From Diphasiastrum complanatum (lineage: Eukaryota; Streptophyta; Lycopodiopsida; Lycopodiales; Lycopodiaceae): DNA of 64,000 bases. Positions 20,336 through 30,714 of the stretch are shown here, piece after piece. A program made the position numbers and the translations under genes. Position 1 is the first letter of the stretch; every line of letters begins with the position of its first letter. Below the pieces are notes generated by a model. That model searched no databases and was not told the DNA's origin. It saw nothing but the letters and a program-made list of their open reading frames with translations. Location: assembly GCA_029204225.1 (NCBI GenBank), contig CM055093.1, positions 26,819,566 to 26,883,565 of the forward strand, written 5' to 3'.

Positions 20336-21791
20336 ATGGCCCCTCCTCCTCGCGCCCCTGCTCGTAGATCAGCACGATCCCCAGCCACCTCCTCAACTCC
20401 CTCGCTCACCACTCACCTCCCCTCGCTGCCCCTTCCCCTAACCCCCTCGCTGCTCGTTCTCCTTCCCTCGCTGCTCCTTATGCTTCTCCTTCCCTCGCTG
20501 CCCCTTCCTATAACCTCCTCGCTGCTCCTTCTTCCCCCCTCCTTGCTCCTCCTTCCTCCCTCGCTGCTGCTCCTTCCCTCGCTGCTCCTTCTTCCCCCCT
20601 CGCTGCCCCTTCCCTCGCTGCTGCTCCTTCCCTCGCTGCCCCTTCCCTCGATGCTCCTTCTTGCCCCCTTGCTGCCCCTTCCCTCGCTGTTCCTTCCCCT
20701 TCCCCCTCGCTGCTCCACCCCCCCCCCCCCTCGCTGACCTCCCTGATCTCCTAGCTGCCACCCCCTCACCCATCCTCCTCGCTGACCCCTCCTTGTCACC
20801 CCCCTCACCTCACCCCCTCGCTGATCCCTCACCTCACCCCCTCGCTGATCTCTCACCTCACCCCATTGTCATTCCAGCCCCCCCCCTCGCTGCCAGTTCA
20901 CCTCACCCCCTTGATGACCCATCTCTCTCTCCTACTACAACTCTCACCCCCCTCTCTGATGGATGCTCCCCAAATTCAGCTCCTCTTCTGTCTTCTGACC
21001 CTATTCTTCCCACAGTGATCATTGCTCACTCTTCCTCCTTCACGGCACCACAGTCTATAGCCAATATTCCGTATACGCCTTCTAAATCAATTGAACTTTT
21101 TTCATCTTGGCAGATTGATCAATTCAAGGCAGATTTCCAACTTTTGCGGTATGAAATTTCACAGCTGAAAGGAACGGTTACTTCTTTGGTCAACGAGAAG
21201 AAGCTATTGTAGTCCAAGGTTGCCTCACTCGAACAATCCATCGGAATCAAACAGGCCGCAGCTTCGGAATCCACCACCAACATGCTACGGGAGCTCGAAA
21301 CCAAGATTGAGAAGCAACACGAAGAGGCCCTTTCCTGGGCATCAGTTTTGAAAAAGGGCACCAAACCCAGCGCTCCCATCTCCTCAGTTATCTCAGCCAC
21401 CATCTCGGAAGAGAAATCTCGAGACCAAAAATCCCACAATATTAGAGTTCGTGGAGTTCTAGATACACAGGATGCGCTGGCTGAAGCTAAACGCTTTCTC
21501 GACATCACTCTCGGGCACAGGACAGAGGGGTTAGACACCGCATGGAGGACCACTAGAGATGCAACCACACTCATTCTTCGTTTCACCTCCCTTGAGAGCC
21601 GTCGAGATGCTTTGCGGTGTAGAGCTAAGCTACGTGGTACCACTATCTACATGGACGACGACCTCACATATATCCAGGTGGAGGAGAGGCGTAAGGCCTT
21701 TCAGGCAGCCCGTGAGTCTGGCAGACGAGTCATTTACCGATATGGACAAGTGCGTTTTCTTGACAGCGCACCTAGCAGCTCCCAGTGCTAG
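20336..21791 (+). pseudogene. LINE ORF1 protein (type A), broken
   Basis: ATG at 20336 in good context (CCACCATGG) directly after the (CT)n. The N-terminal third is encoded by a pyrimidine-rich minisatellite (20400-20720) and reads as Leu/Pro/Ser repeats; a frameshift lies near 20660-20740. Then comes a conserved IPYTPSKSIELFSSW segment, a coiled-coil-like region (FQLLRYEISQLKG, with a TAG at 21210 and LRELETKIEKQHEE) and an RRM-like core, HNIRVRGVL to IYMDDDLTYIQ. It finishes with a basic C-terminal part and the stop TAG at 21789. The layout is that of L1 ORF1 proteins (trimeric coiled coil, RRM, C-terminal domain), which coat the element RNA. ORF2 follows in the same frame. Confidence 0.85.
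20400..20720 (+). repeat. Pyrimidine minisatellite in ORF1
   Basis: Degenerate tandem copies of a unit of about 15 bp related to CCCTCGCTGCTCCTT, coding for Leu/Pro/Ser repeats. Copy-number changes of such a unit explain the frameshifts in this part of ORF1. It is absent from the type-B ORF1 at 25989. Confidence 0.85.
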
Positions 21792-21831
21792 GGATTTGGG
21801 GTCCCCGGGTTCGGGAGTGCCCCGGGGCCCC
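21789..21831 (+). promoter_or_regulatory. UAG plus stem-loop at the ORF1/ORF2 border (type A)
   Basis: TAG at 21789-21791, a 6-nt spacer, then a 12-bp stem. The 5' arm is 21798-21809 (GGGGTCCCCGGG) and the 3' arm 21820-21831 (CCCCGGGGCCCC), with one wobble, one mismatch and a 10-nt loop. Codons after TAG stay open and lead in frame into the endonuclease (LRIGVWNCDG) without any ATG. This is the arrangement of readthrough-type stop codons with a downstream stimulatory structure; function is inferred. Confidence 0.6.
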
Positions 21832-24800
21832 ACCCACACCATCTCCGGATTGGAGTATGGAACTGTGATGGTTTACACTCATCCTCCATTGCTGGCGACT
21901 TGATCGATTTCATCACTGACAGGGATTTGCTGCTCTTTATGGAGACTCATGAGAGTCAGGAGAGAGGATTACCTATTTTTCCAGGATACAGATGGGATTC
22001 CGTGTACAGACTTGAGACTAGATCAGGTAGCGGTCGTGGATCCGGAGGTGTTGCATGTTTATACAGAGAGTCTCTTCATCCGAGCATTGAGTTCATCAGA
22101 CACGACGAGCATGCACGGTATATATGGATTCATATTACTGGGCAGGATATTGGGTTGGACAGGGACCTCTTTGTGGCGGCCTGTTATTTTCCTCCAGAGT
22201 CTTCGTCCTTTGCTGAGGGCACAGGTTCACCGTACCTTGATTTATCGCCTGATAATATCGCAGAGCGGGGGCATATTCTCCTCACTGGAGATTTTAATGC
22301 CCAAACCTCTTCACGACAGTCAGAGTTCTATAACATCATCGACCAGCTCCGCGTTAATGCCTTGACAGCGATGATATGGGAGTTACCAGGATTTCAGAGG
22401 ACAGCTTGGGACTTACTACCCCTTAAGGTGAGCATTTATTGCAGTTTGGAGAGGCCCATGAGTTAGCCATTTACAATGGCCTAACTTGTTGGCCAAAATT
22501 TGGCAGTTATACTTGTCACCCTCACAGTGGTGGACATAGTGTTGTGGATTATCTCATGGGATCACCATCTTCCATACCTCTCATCTCTGATTTCATGTAT
22601 CTCCCACCACTCTCTCTGATCATTCCTTTCTCTCCTTCACTATCGGCCGCCTCCCACCTCCCCAGCCATCCTCACACCCCCTGCTTACACGGGCACCCAA
22701 GGATACAATTAGTTCTCTCTTTACACCAGTTTACCAGGAGTTCCTAACCTCATTGCTCCATTCCTTCCCTCGCGATAGTACAGTCGAGACTCAAGCTGCC
22801 TTTCTTAGCACTTCTCTTCATACCGCTGCTTCCCTTGCTTTTGCATCTAAACCCCATAAAAGCAGAGGCACCCGCTCCTCATCGATACGACCCCCACACC
22901 CCCCGTGGTATGATGCTGAATGTCGCTCTCTTCGTCAGCTTGTCACCTATGCCCGCACTCACGATCCTCACCTCCTCCACTCCGCCAGGCGCTCTTACCG
23001 TCGCACACTCCGCCGAAAAAAGCGTATATATGATGACTCCGAAGGAACGCGTCTTGTTGATCTTCTCTTCATTTCCTCTTCAGGTGCCTTTTGGCGTGAG
23101 TTTATCCCTCGTGCTCTACCACCCCTCCTGGATGACATTCATATGGACCGAATACGCTACCAAACTATATACCATACCCACTGACGCACCCATCTCTATC
23201 TCCCCACGCCCCTCTGAGTTCACCTTCTTCACATCTGACATGGTACTTACGGCCATCAAGAGAATGAAGTCCCATAAAGCAAGAGATATCGAAGACCTTG
23301 AATCTGAACTCCTAACCCATGCTTCCGACCTCCTTGCTCCCACTCTAGCCACTCTCCTCAATTCCGCCGTTGTCTATGGTTTCCCCTCATCCTGGTGCAC
23401 CAACATCATCCACCCTATTCATAAAAATGGTGATCCCATGATTCTTGGTAATTACCGCACCATCATGATCGGACATGTTCTCACGAAGCTCTATGGTACC
23501 ATACTCCAGTCTGCAGTGAGTTCAGAGGCGGAAGCTCGGAGATTACATGCATTGGGGCAGGCAGGTTTCCGACCTCATTATTCTACCACTGACCATATTT
23601 TTACACTTCGAGCCTTGATCGAGGAAGCTAAGTACAGGAAAGAGAGGGTTTACTGCTGTTTTGTAGATTTCAGGAAGGCCTTCGATTCTGTACCACGCTC
23701 CCTGCTCATTCAGAGACTTCGTGACCTTGGTTTCTCCACAGATATTGTTTTAGCAGTGATGGCTCTTTATGAGAAGGTCTTGGGATGTTTCCGACATAGC
23801 AATGGCTTATCTGATCACATTTGGAGCACCATTGGGGTGAAACAGGGGTGCTCTCTTTCACCGGTTCTCTTTGGATTGTATATTGATGAGTTAGAGCGAG
23901 TCATCTCACAGTGTGGCGGGCTGTAGACTTGGCACCATTCTGATTGCTATTCTCCTTTATGCGGATGATGTAGTACTAGTATCCTCGACCATAGAGGGTT
24001 TGCAGAGGCAGCTGGATTGTTTACAGGGATTTTGTACCAGATGGGGGTTGGGGGTGAACACTGCGAAGACCAAGGTTATGGTCTTCAACACTTCTCGAGC
24101 CTTCATGCAGCGCCAAGAGCTCATCCTAGATGGACAGGCCTTAGAGGTAGTTTCCTCTTATACCTATTTGGGGATACTCTTCTCTGGTCCTACCTTCAGC
24201 ATGCGGCAAGCTGCCACCACCCGACTTGGGAAGGGGCATTCCTCTCTTGTTCAGCTTGAGCGGTTCTGTTTCAGAAAGCTCATCCGAGATGTTCGCAGTA
24301 AGTGTAGACTCTTTCATACTATTGTCACCCCCATAGCCTTATATGCAGCAGAGACATGGTGCACCGGCCTCCCTTCATCACATTGGGCCAGCATTTCACG
24401 ATTGCAGACCACCATGTTAGCCCGTATGATTCGGGCGAAGCCCTCGGTTCCACATGAGATCCTTCTTGCAGAGTTTGCCGTTCCACGCCCATTCAGATAT
24501 ATGCCGCGTTCCAGCTTATCACATACATTCAGAGAATCCAGGCTCTGCCCGATGAGGATATGAGATATACACAGACAGCACTTGTCTCCTCACACTTTCT
24601 TCATGACCAGGGCTATCGACTATCGTGGTTCTCTCAGGCATCCCATTTCCTCCTTGAGTCATTTGGTATCTCCATTACAGAGCTCCCCTCAGGTACTCAT
24701 CAGTATATTAGGCGCATCTTATATCAGGCATATCTCGACCGTACTTGGGGGCGACAGCTTGGGGTGAAACCCGGCTACTACTGGACTCATTTTATTGAGC

Positions 24801-25462
24801 TTGACATAGCAGGGTTCCCGGTCTTACCGCATTATTTGGACTCGAGACTATCACATTGCCTCAAATTTACATTGGGACAGCTCCGTGTGTCATCACATCA
24901 GTTGGCTATTGAGACTGGTAGATTCCAGGGTACCCCGAGAGAGGAGCGGATTTGCCAGTTATGCTCTTTAGAGGAGGTGGAGTCAGAGGAGCACTTTGTC
25001 TTTAGGTGCCCGGTATATTACGAGATCAAAGGGAGATACCACTGTTTGTTGCGAGACACACCTGTCACCTTACGATCGCTCATAGCTTATGAGGATTCCC
25101 GATGCGCAGCACTCATGATACGAGAGATGTTTATACTACGACAGAATTTGTATCAGACAGCCCAGCCGAGTCAGGTTTCTCAACCTCAGATCACTTCTTT
25201 CTTCTCCAGGAGGAGAGGACATTTTGATGACGGTGACGATGATGATGGTGACCTACTTGCCCACAGAGACCAGAGACAACGTCCCACACATACCCATGTT
25301 GCAGCACGAGCTACTCGACCTATCACGAGGAGACCTCTTCATCCTCTCAGACGACATCAGAGACCAGCAGTGGCCCTTCATGCCACAGGCCGTAATACAT
25401 CCTTCTATATCATCAGCACCAGCAGGACAGGACTAGATGATAACGTCATATCTCACTCATGA
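21792..25462 (+). pseudogene. LINE ORF2 protein (type A): endonuclease, RT, zinc knuckle, broken
   Basis: APE-type endonuclease motifs: VWNCDG, METHESQ, AACYFPP, LTGDFNA. A frame break occurs near 22370. The linker WYDAECRSL follows, then another shift near 23150. RT motifs: GNYRTIMIGHVL, CCFVDFRKAFDSVPR, GVKQGCSLSP, then a stop at 23924 in the next shift, LLYADDVVLVSS and KTKVMVFN. Zinc knuckle: RICQLCSLEEVESEEHF.FRC (near 24947-25010). The PIP-like QPQITSFF (25181-25204) is followed by RRRG and an acidic run. The protein ends VISHS. ORF2 of L1-type elements nicks the target and primes reverse transcription there. At least four frameshifts make this copy inactive. Confidence 0.92.
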
Positions 25463-25621
25463 CTGTTAGCAGTATACATTCTCCCACATGTTTCTAATAG
25501 CATCACATCTATTTCAATTTATAGCTTTAGCTCTAGATTGCTACTTTTGTTACTGTTTTGGAGACGTCTCATACGCTCCTATGGTTACCACATACTTGAC
25601 ATGTACATTTACTAGTCTTAT

Positions 25622-25635
25622 ATGCCTTTTGGCAT
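25622..25635 (+). promoter_or_regulatory. 3'-terminal hairpin of LINE (type A)
   Basis: ATGCC-TTTT-GGCAT: 5-bp stem, 4-nt loop, followed by GGAAAAGACATTAATAAAG and the pyrimidine tail. The same hairpin occurs at 34682-34695 and 62192-62205, and compensated versions at 10730-10743 (GTACC-TTAG-GGTAT) and 30646-30659 (GTGCC-CCTG-GGCAC). Confidence 0.75.
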
Positions 25636-25653
25636 GGAAAAGACATTAATAAA

Positions 25654-25654
25654 G

Positions 25655-25746
<92 letters not shown>
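25654..25746 (+). repeat. (TTTC)n then (CT)n at a LINE-LINE junction
   Basis: Runs of TTTC (to about 25688) followed by pure CT to 25746. It lies between the 3' tail of copy 2 (AATAAAG) and the 5' end of copy 3 (GCGCGCCCTCC). Confidence 0.98.
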
Positions 25747-25748
<2 letters not shown>

Positions 25749-25749
25749 C

Positions 25750-25935
25750 GCGCCCTCCGCCCTGCTGGTGCGCTGCCCGCCCTGCTGGTGCGCTGCCTGC
25801 CCTGCTAGCGCTGCTGCCCTCTCTCTCTCTTGCGCGCCCACCCGCCCTGCTGGCGCTGCTGTCCGCCCTGCTGGCGCTGCAGTGCTGACCTTCGCACCTG
25901 CCCTACGCTGCCCTGCGCTGGTCTGCGCTACTGCG
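25750..25935 (+). repeat. GC-rich repeat in the 5' UTR of LINE copy 3
   Basis: Tandem, partly degenerate CGCCCTGCTGG(T/C)GCGCTG units between the (CT)n and the ORF1 start. It may act as internal promoter or leader; no motif proves this. Confidence 0.7.
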
Positions 25936-25988
25936 CTGCTACGCCTGGCCGTTTGTCTACACTGTCCTCCATCTGCTTACCGCCTCCT

Positions 25989-26909
25989 ATGGCACCTAAG
26001 AAAAAGGGGGGTGTTCTTACACCCCCCTCCCTGTTGGACACCCCCCCATCACCGGTAGTGATGGAGGAGCCGTCTTCGGTGATAGAAACTAGTGACATTC
26101 CTGTCAACATGGCTGCCATTGACTACACTCCTTCCAAACCTACCGAAAGTCTTTTTGCTTATGATCTTAGTTTTATCCGACAAGAAATTCTTGGACTTAA
26201 GAAGCAACTACACCTCTTTGAAGCTGAAAATAGCAAGTTAGCTAAGGATCTTTTTGGTGTCACGGAACGTGTGGAGCAGCTTGAGCAAGAAAATATATAT
26301 CTTAAGCAACGAATTGCAGAAAAAAGTGTCTTGGAGGAGACTTCCAACAAGATCAATAGCTTGGAGAAACAAGTCGAGGAGACGAAAACGTGGGCAGCAC
26401 TCTTCAAACCGGATGATATGGGCAGCAAACTCTCATCACTCGCAAAACAGGTTGAAGAAACGACATCGATCCTTAAGCAAGGCAATCACTCTCAGATTTC
26501 ATCTTTTCCGAAGGAAAACGATTTGGAGACAGTTTTGGGTGAACAAGCCAGAAGGGCCAAAAAAGCCTTTAACATTAGAGTAAGAGGCATTGCCAATGGT
26601 GGAAAACCGTTGGAAGAAGCTACGGATTTGCTCATTTCCAAGTTATCTCATGTGGCTGATGGTTTTGATACTGCTTGGCGTAGTAAATTTGATGACAATG
26701 TTTTGTTTATCAAGTTCCGCTCGCTTTCACAACGCAATGCTGCCCTTCGGCTTAGGGCAAAGCTTAAAGGTACTTTCATTTATATGGATGATGACTTAAC
26801 AAATACTCAATGGTTGGCAAGAAAAAAGATTATCCTTGAAGCGAAAGAGAAAGGGCAAAGGGTTGTTTTTATTGACGGGAAACCGAGATTTTTCGACCTT
26901 CCACAATAG
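25989..26909 (+). CDS. LINE ORF1 protein (type B), intact
   Basis: A protein of 306 aa from ATG at 25989 (TCCTATGGC) to TAG at 26907. The N-terminus is basic (MAPKKKGG), then Pro/Ser-rich. The IDYTPSKPTESLF segment (aa 45-56) is shared with type A. A long coiled coil covers about aa 62-165 (leucine-spaced, EQLEQENIYLKQRI). An RRM-like core starts at aa 193 (KAFNIRVRG) and includes VLFIKFRS (about aa 238-245). The C-terminal domain has YMDDDLTN and ends with GQRVVFIDGKPRFF. This is the L1 ORF1 architecture, an RNA-binding chaperone that packages the element RNA. No CCHC knuckle is present, unlike many angiosperm LINE ORF1 proteins. ORF2 follows in the same frame after the stop. Confidence 0.92.
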   Translation: MAPKKKGGVLTPPSLLDTPPSPVVMEEPSSVIETSDIPVNMAAIDYTPSKPTESLFAYDLSFIRQEILGLKKQLHLFEAENSKLAKDLFGVTERVEQLEQENIYLKQRIAEKSVLEETSNKINSLEKQVEETKTWAALFKPDDMGSKLSSLAKQVEETTSILKQGNHSQISSFPKENDLETVLGEQARRAKKAFNIRVRGIANGGKPLEEATDLLISKLSHVADGFDTAWRSKFDDNVLFIKFRSLSQRNAALRLRAKLKGTFIYMDDDLTNTQWLARKKIILEAKEKGQRVVFIDGKPRFFDLPQ

Positions 26910-26952
26910 GAACTAGGGGCCCTCGGATATAGAAGCTACCCGAGATCCCCTA
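26907..26952 (+). promoter_or_regulatory. UAG plus stem-loop at the ORF1/ORF2 border (type B)
   Basis: TAG at 26907-26909, a 4-nt spacer, then arms 26914-26926 (TAGGGGCCCTCGG) and 26940-26952 (CCGAGATCCCCTA). These form 6 bp, a 2x2 internal loop, then 5 bp, with a 13-nt loop. Stop and next codons read CAA TAG GAA CTA. The ORF1 frame stays open from here into the endonuclease and has no ATG before it. The stem sequence is unrelated to that of type A (21798-21831), yet its position is equivalent. Confidence 0.6.
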
Positions 26953-29900
26953 CCAATTTGAGGCTTGGCTTCTGGAATTGTAATGGTTTTTTATCTTCGT
27001 CATCAGCCGGAGACTTTGCTGATTTTATTAGAAAATGCGACATTTTGTTGTTGGCTGAAACTCATGAGTCCTTATATCATCCTCTTCCAAATATACAGGA
27101 GTACTCTTGGCATTCTGCTTTTCGTCCATTTGTTAGGGGAAAAACTTGTCGAGGATCTGGAGGAGTAGCTTGTTTATACAGAGACACCACAGTTCAATTG
27201 GTTAAACAAGATCCATACGCTCGCTATATTTGGTTACACATTATTGGCTCACTATTGGGATTACCTCAAGACATCTATATAGTTGTATGCTATTTTGCTC
27301 CACAGACCTCAGTGTTTGCTGAGTTTGGCGGGGACCCTTTTCAGGCTCTCTCAGATGATATTGCTATCTTTTCTCAGCAGGGTTCCATTTTACTAGCAGG
27401 TGATTTCAACGCCCGCACAAGTTCTAGACAAACCGAATTTCATGCAGCTACGGATCTTCTCAGGCTTTACCCTTTGGATATGGGGCTAGACCGGGTATCA
27501 CAGGATGCAGACACTCCAGCTACATCTTTCGGGGAGCAGTTGATCACTCTAGCAGAGACACACGCTCTTGCCATTTTGAATGGCCTCACACAGTGGCCTT
27601 CCTCATCAGCATATACATGCTATCCTCATGGTGGAGGACATAGTGTGGTCGACTACTTTATTGGATCACCTGCTTTGATCTCTCACATTTCTGATTTCTC
27701 CATTACACCCCCTACCATTTCCGATCACTCACTCTTACACATCTCACTTGGTCACATAACCTCTTCTTTGCAAGTTTCTTGCTCTCTTCCCACTCATAAA
27801 CGTATTCCTTTCACCCAATCTGGATTCACTAATTACACCACAATCTTATCCCAACTACTCACTAACTTCCCGTTCATGGCACCAATTGACCAGCAAGCCA
27901 CTTTTCTCTCTACATCCCTCTTAGCTGCTGCTTCCTCATCCTTCCCCACCAAAACGACATCATCTCACAGAAGTGTTCACAACAGATGGTATGATGCAGA
28001 ATGCCGCTCTCTTCACAATCATGTGACATATGCCAGGTCACACTCCCCTGCCACACTCAAACAATGCCAGAAAGAATATCATAGAACCACCAGAACAAAG
28101 AAGATCAAGTACCTACAATCACTCTGCCAAAAAATGATCAACTCTTTAGATCACCCTCCTCCTCTTTTTTCTGGAAACATTTCACCAGACACTCTTCAAC
28201 ATTGGCCCCCATAGCCATCGAATCCTGGATCGAGTATGCCACGGAGTTATATACCACGGACTCTCCTCCTACCTCACTCTCACCGAGACCTGACCACTGC
28301 TCACTTTTCACCCCTGACATGGTTGAAAACGCCATTAAACATGCCAAACTAAATAAAGCCACTGACTATGACTCCTTAAGTGTAGACTTCCTAAAGCCCG
28401 TAGCACATCTGATCTCCCCTTACATTGCTCATGTTTTTAACACAGCTGTTACTTCTGGTTTTCCTACGGCTTGGTGTACTAATATCCTTCACCCCATCCT
28501 CAAGGCAGGTGATCCCATGAATGTAGGAAACTACCGCACCATTATGATTGGCCACACTCTGGCTAAGATATATGGCTCTATACTACAGACAGTTACTGGA
28601 TCTTTTGCTGAGACTGAGGGTTTACACGCTATGGGTCAAGCTGGTTTCAGACCGGGATATTCTACTTCAGACCAGATCTTCATTTTGAGATGCATTATTG
28701 AGGAGGCTCGACATCGGAAACAGAGAATTTACTGTTGCTTTGTGGATTTTCGCAAAGCTTTTGACTCTGTTCCACGACATCTTCTTTTCCAAAGACTGTC
28801 TTCACTTGGCTTTTCAGAGGATACTATTGCTGCGATCATTACTTTATATGAGCGAGTCTTGGCACGTTTCAGAGATGGTAGTGGCTGGTCCTCACAGATA
28901 CATTCTACCATTGGTGTGAAGCAGGGTTGCCCCTTATCACCCACTCTTTTTGCACTATATATAGATGACCTCGAGCGGATTATTCGCGAGGAAGGTGGAG
29001 AGGGCTGTCCCCTAGCAGACATTATTATCCCCATTCTCTTGTACGCTGATGATGTGGTTCTCCTCTCATCCTCTGCAGCTGGTTTACAGAGTCACCTTTC
29101 TGCTTTACATCACTTTTGCCAGCGTTGGGGATTGACGGTTAACCTTAAGAAGACTAAGATTATGGTGTTTAACACCAACAGACAGCATATGAGAGATGTG
29201 ATTTTCTACTATGACGGGCTACCGATTGAGATCGTGACCTCCTACACCTATTTGGGAGTTCTTTTCTCTAGTCCGCTACTCACTTTTCGACCAGCAGCCA
29301 CCGCCAGGCTCCGCAAGGGGCATACCGCTCTTGTGCATATGGAGAGATTTTGCTCTACTTATTATGTGCAGGATCCTGCTACCAGATGCCTACTATTTTC
29401 TGCTACTGTCTCCCCAGTTGTGCTATATTCGGCTGAGACTTGGTGCCCTGATTTATCACGCGATACATGGAGAGATCTTACTCGTATCCAGATTCTCATG
29501 CTCAGTAGGATAATCCGGGCTAAGCCCTCAGTACCACATGATATCATACTAGCCGAGTTTGCTTCTCCTCCATTAGTTGTTGGTGCTATGTTTCAGATCA
29601 TCACCTTTCTTCACAGGGTATCAGATCTAGATACCTCCAGATACATTGTTGCTGCTCTCACTTCATCTCGTACCATTGCGGATCAGGGAGCCAAGCACTC
29701 TTGGTATCGCAGTGTCTCAGCCCTTCTTCAGACTTGGGGTTTATCCACACTTGATCTTCCGAATGGAACCCATGCTTATATCAGACAGCAGATCTACCGG
29801 AGCTACATACGCACTATATGGTCACATCCTGATCCAGATAGGGTCAAGCTACATTATTATGGCACACATCTTTTACGGCTGGACGTTTCGGGCTTGCCTA

Positions 29901-30460
29901 TTCTTCCAGTTTATCTTACACAGACGCTATCTTTTGGTCTGAGATATCGTATAGGACAGCTTCGAGTCTCTTCTCATCAGCTTGCTATCGAGACAGGTAG
30001 ATACACAGACACTCCCAGATTGCAGCGGATATGTCAGCTCTGTTCTCTTCAGGAGGTGGAAGATGAGTTTCATTTCATCTTTCGCTGCCCAGTATACTAT
30101 GAGATTAGAGGACGATACCATTGTTTATACCGAGATATTCCCCTCACGTTGAGCTCCTTCCTCGAGTATCCAGACGCTAGATGTGTGGGTCTTCTTTTGA
30201 GAGAGATGTATATTTTACGAGCTTCACTTCTACCTAAGCTCTCAGATATGGATTCCAGTCAGGCTCACATTACTCAGTTCTTCCAGAAGCGAGACAGAGT
30301 GGATATTTCGGTTGCGGATTTTGACGTCCCCGTCCGAAGATCGAAGACACAGAGAGTTTCGGCTCGATCCAGTGCTACTAGATCTTCATACGCCTCCCAC
30401 CAGCCTACATCACGACCCACTACTACCATCACTCATTACTTTCGGCTTGCTCGTAGCTAG
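26910..30460 (+). CDS. LINE ORF2 protein (type B): endonuclease, RT, zinc knuckle; one frameshift
   Basis: Open from the ORF1 stop to 28214, then +1 shifted and open from 28202 to TAG at 30458. The only lesion lies at CCCCC 28206-28210. Endonuclease: FWNCNGF, AETHES, VVCYFAP, LAGDFNARTSS, TISDHS. Linker: WYDAECRSL. RT: VGNYRTIMIGHTL, CCFVDFRKAFDSVPR, GVKQGCPLSP, LLYADDVVLLSS, KTKIMVFN. Thumb and connection follow, then a CCHC zinc knuckle (CQLC...HFIFRC, about 30033-30089). The C-terminus carries PIP-like QAHITQFF (30260-30283) and, eight residues before the end, TTTITHYF (30419-30442). All catalytic residues of both enzymes are present. There is no ATG upstream of the endonuclease; TTG at 26958 is merely where homology becomes strong. 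Initiation therefore needs readthrough or another non-AUG route. Confidence 0.92.
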
Positions 30461-30645
30461 TTTCCTCCGCGGAGCAGGTGGTTAAGCTCTTGCTTTGTAC
30501 CCTCACCAGCTAGTCAAGCTTGGATACTTTTTCTCTTAGAGACAGAGAGATCGATACTTTAGTTTTAGTTTTACTGTCTTTTCATTGGTAAATAAGTCCT
30601 TATGCGGACAATGCTTCTCACATTTTGTACTCTCTTTTGTCTTAT

Positions 30646-30659
30646 GTGCCCCTGGGCAC
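30646..30659 (+). promoter_or_regulatory. 3'-terminal hairpin of LINE (type B)
   Basis: GTGCC-CCTG-GGCAC, the same 5-bp stem and 4-nt loop as type A with the first base pair changed from A-U to G-C. It is followed by CAAAAGACGTTAATAAT and (TTCTAA)n leading into (CT)n. Confidence 0.75.
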
Positions 30660-30694
30660 CAAAAGACGTTAATAATAATAATTCTAATTCTAAT

Positions 30695-30714
30695 TCTCTC
30701 TCTCTCTCTCTCTC
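30695..30714 (+). repeat. (TC)10 at a LINE-LINE junction
   Basis: Short pure TC repeat between the CTAATTCTAATTCT tail of copy 3 and copy 4, whose sequence begins inside ORF1. Confidence 0.95.

Larger units (their letters stand above)
20331..25660 (+). mobile_element. LINE copy 2 (type A), full length
   Basis: Runs from ORF1 start to 3' hairpin and tail. It is flanked on the left by (CT)n 20284-20330 and on the right by (TTTC)n/(CT)n 25654-25746. It has ORF1, in-frame UAG, ORF2 (endonuclease, RT, zinc knuckle, PIP-like motif) and a 3' UTR of about 190 bp with hairpin 25622-25635. Several frameshifts and one stop in ORF1 make it inactive. It serves as the reference for type A. Confidence 0.93.
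25747..30694 (+). mobile_element. LINE copy 3 (type B), almost intact
   Basis: A full-length copy of about 4.95 kb. It has a GC-rich 5' UTR with CGCCCTGCTGG-type repeats (25750-25935), intact ORF1 (25989-26909), an in-frame UAG, ORF2 with a single frameshift, and a 3' UTR ending with a hairpin (30646-30659) and CTAATTCTAATTCT before (CT)n. It is clearly the youngest LINE in the window. ORF2 protein differs widely from type A while keeping every motif. Confidence 0.95.

Noticed and set aside
20413-20856. Long Arg/Gly-rich open frame on the minus strand
   Set aside because: Mirror of the pyrimidine minisatellite of LINE ORF1; no family, no other support.
25569-25841. Arg-Glu repeat open frame on the minus strand
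   Set aside because: Produced by the (CT)n tract.
28200-28216. Programmed frameshift in LINE copy 3 ORF2
   Set aside because: The shift lies at CCCCC in the linker between endonuclease and RT and type-A copies show no equivalent site; a mutation or sequencing error is simpler.
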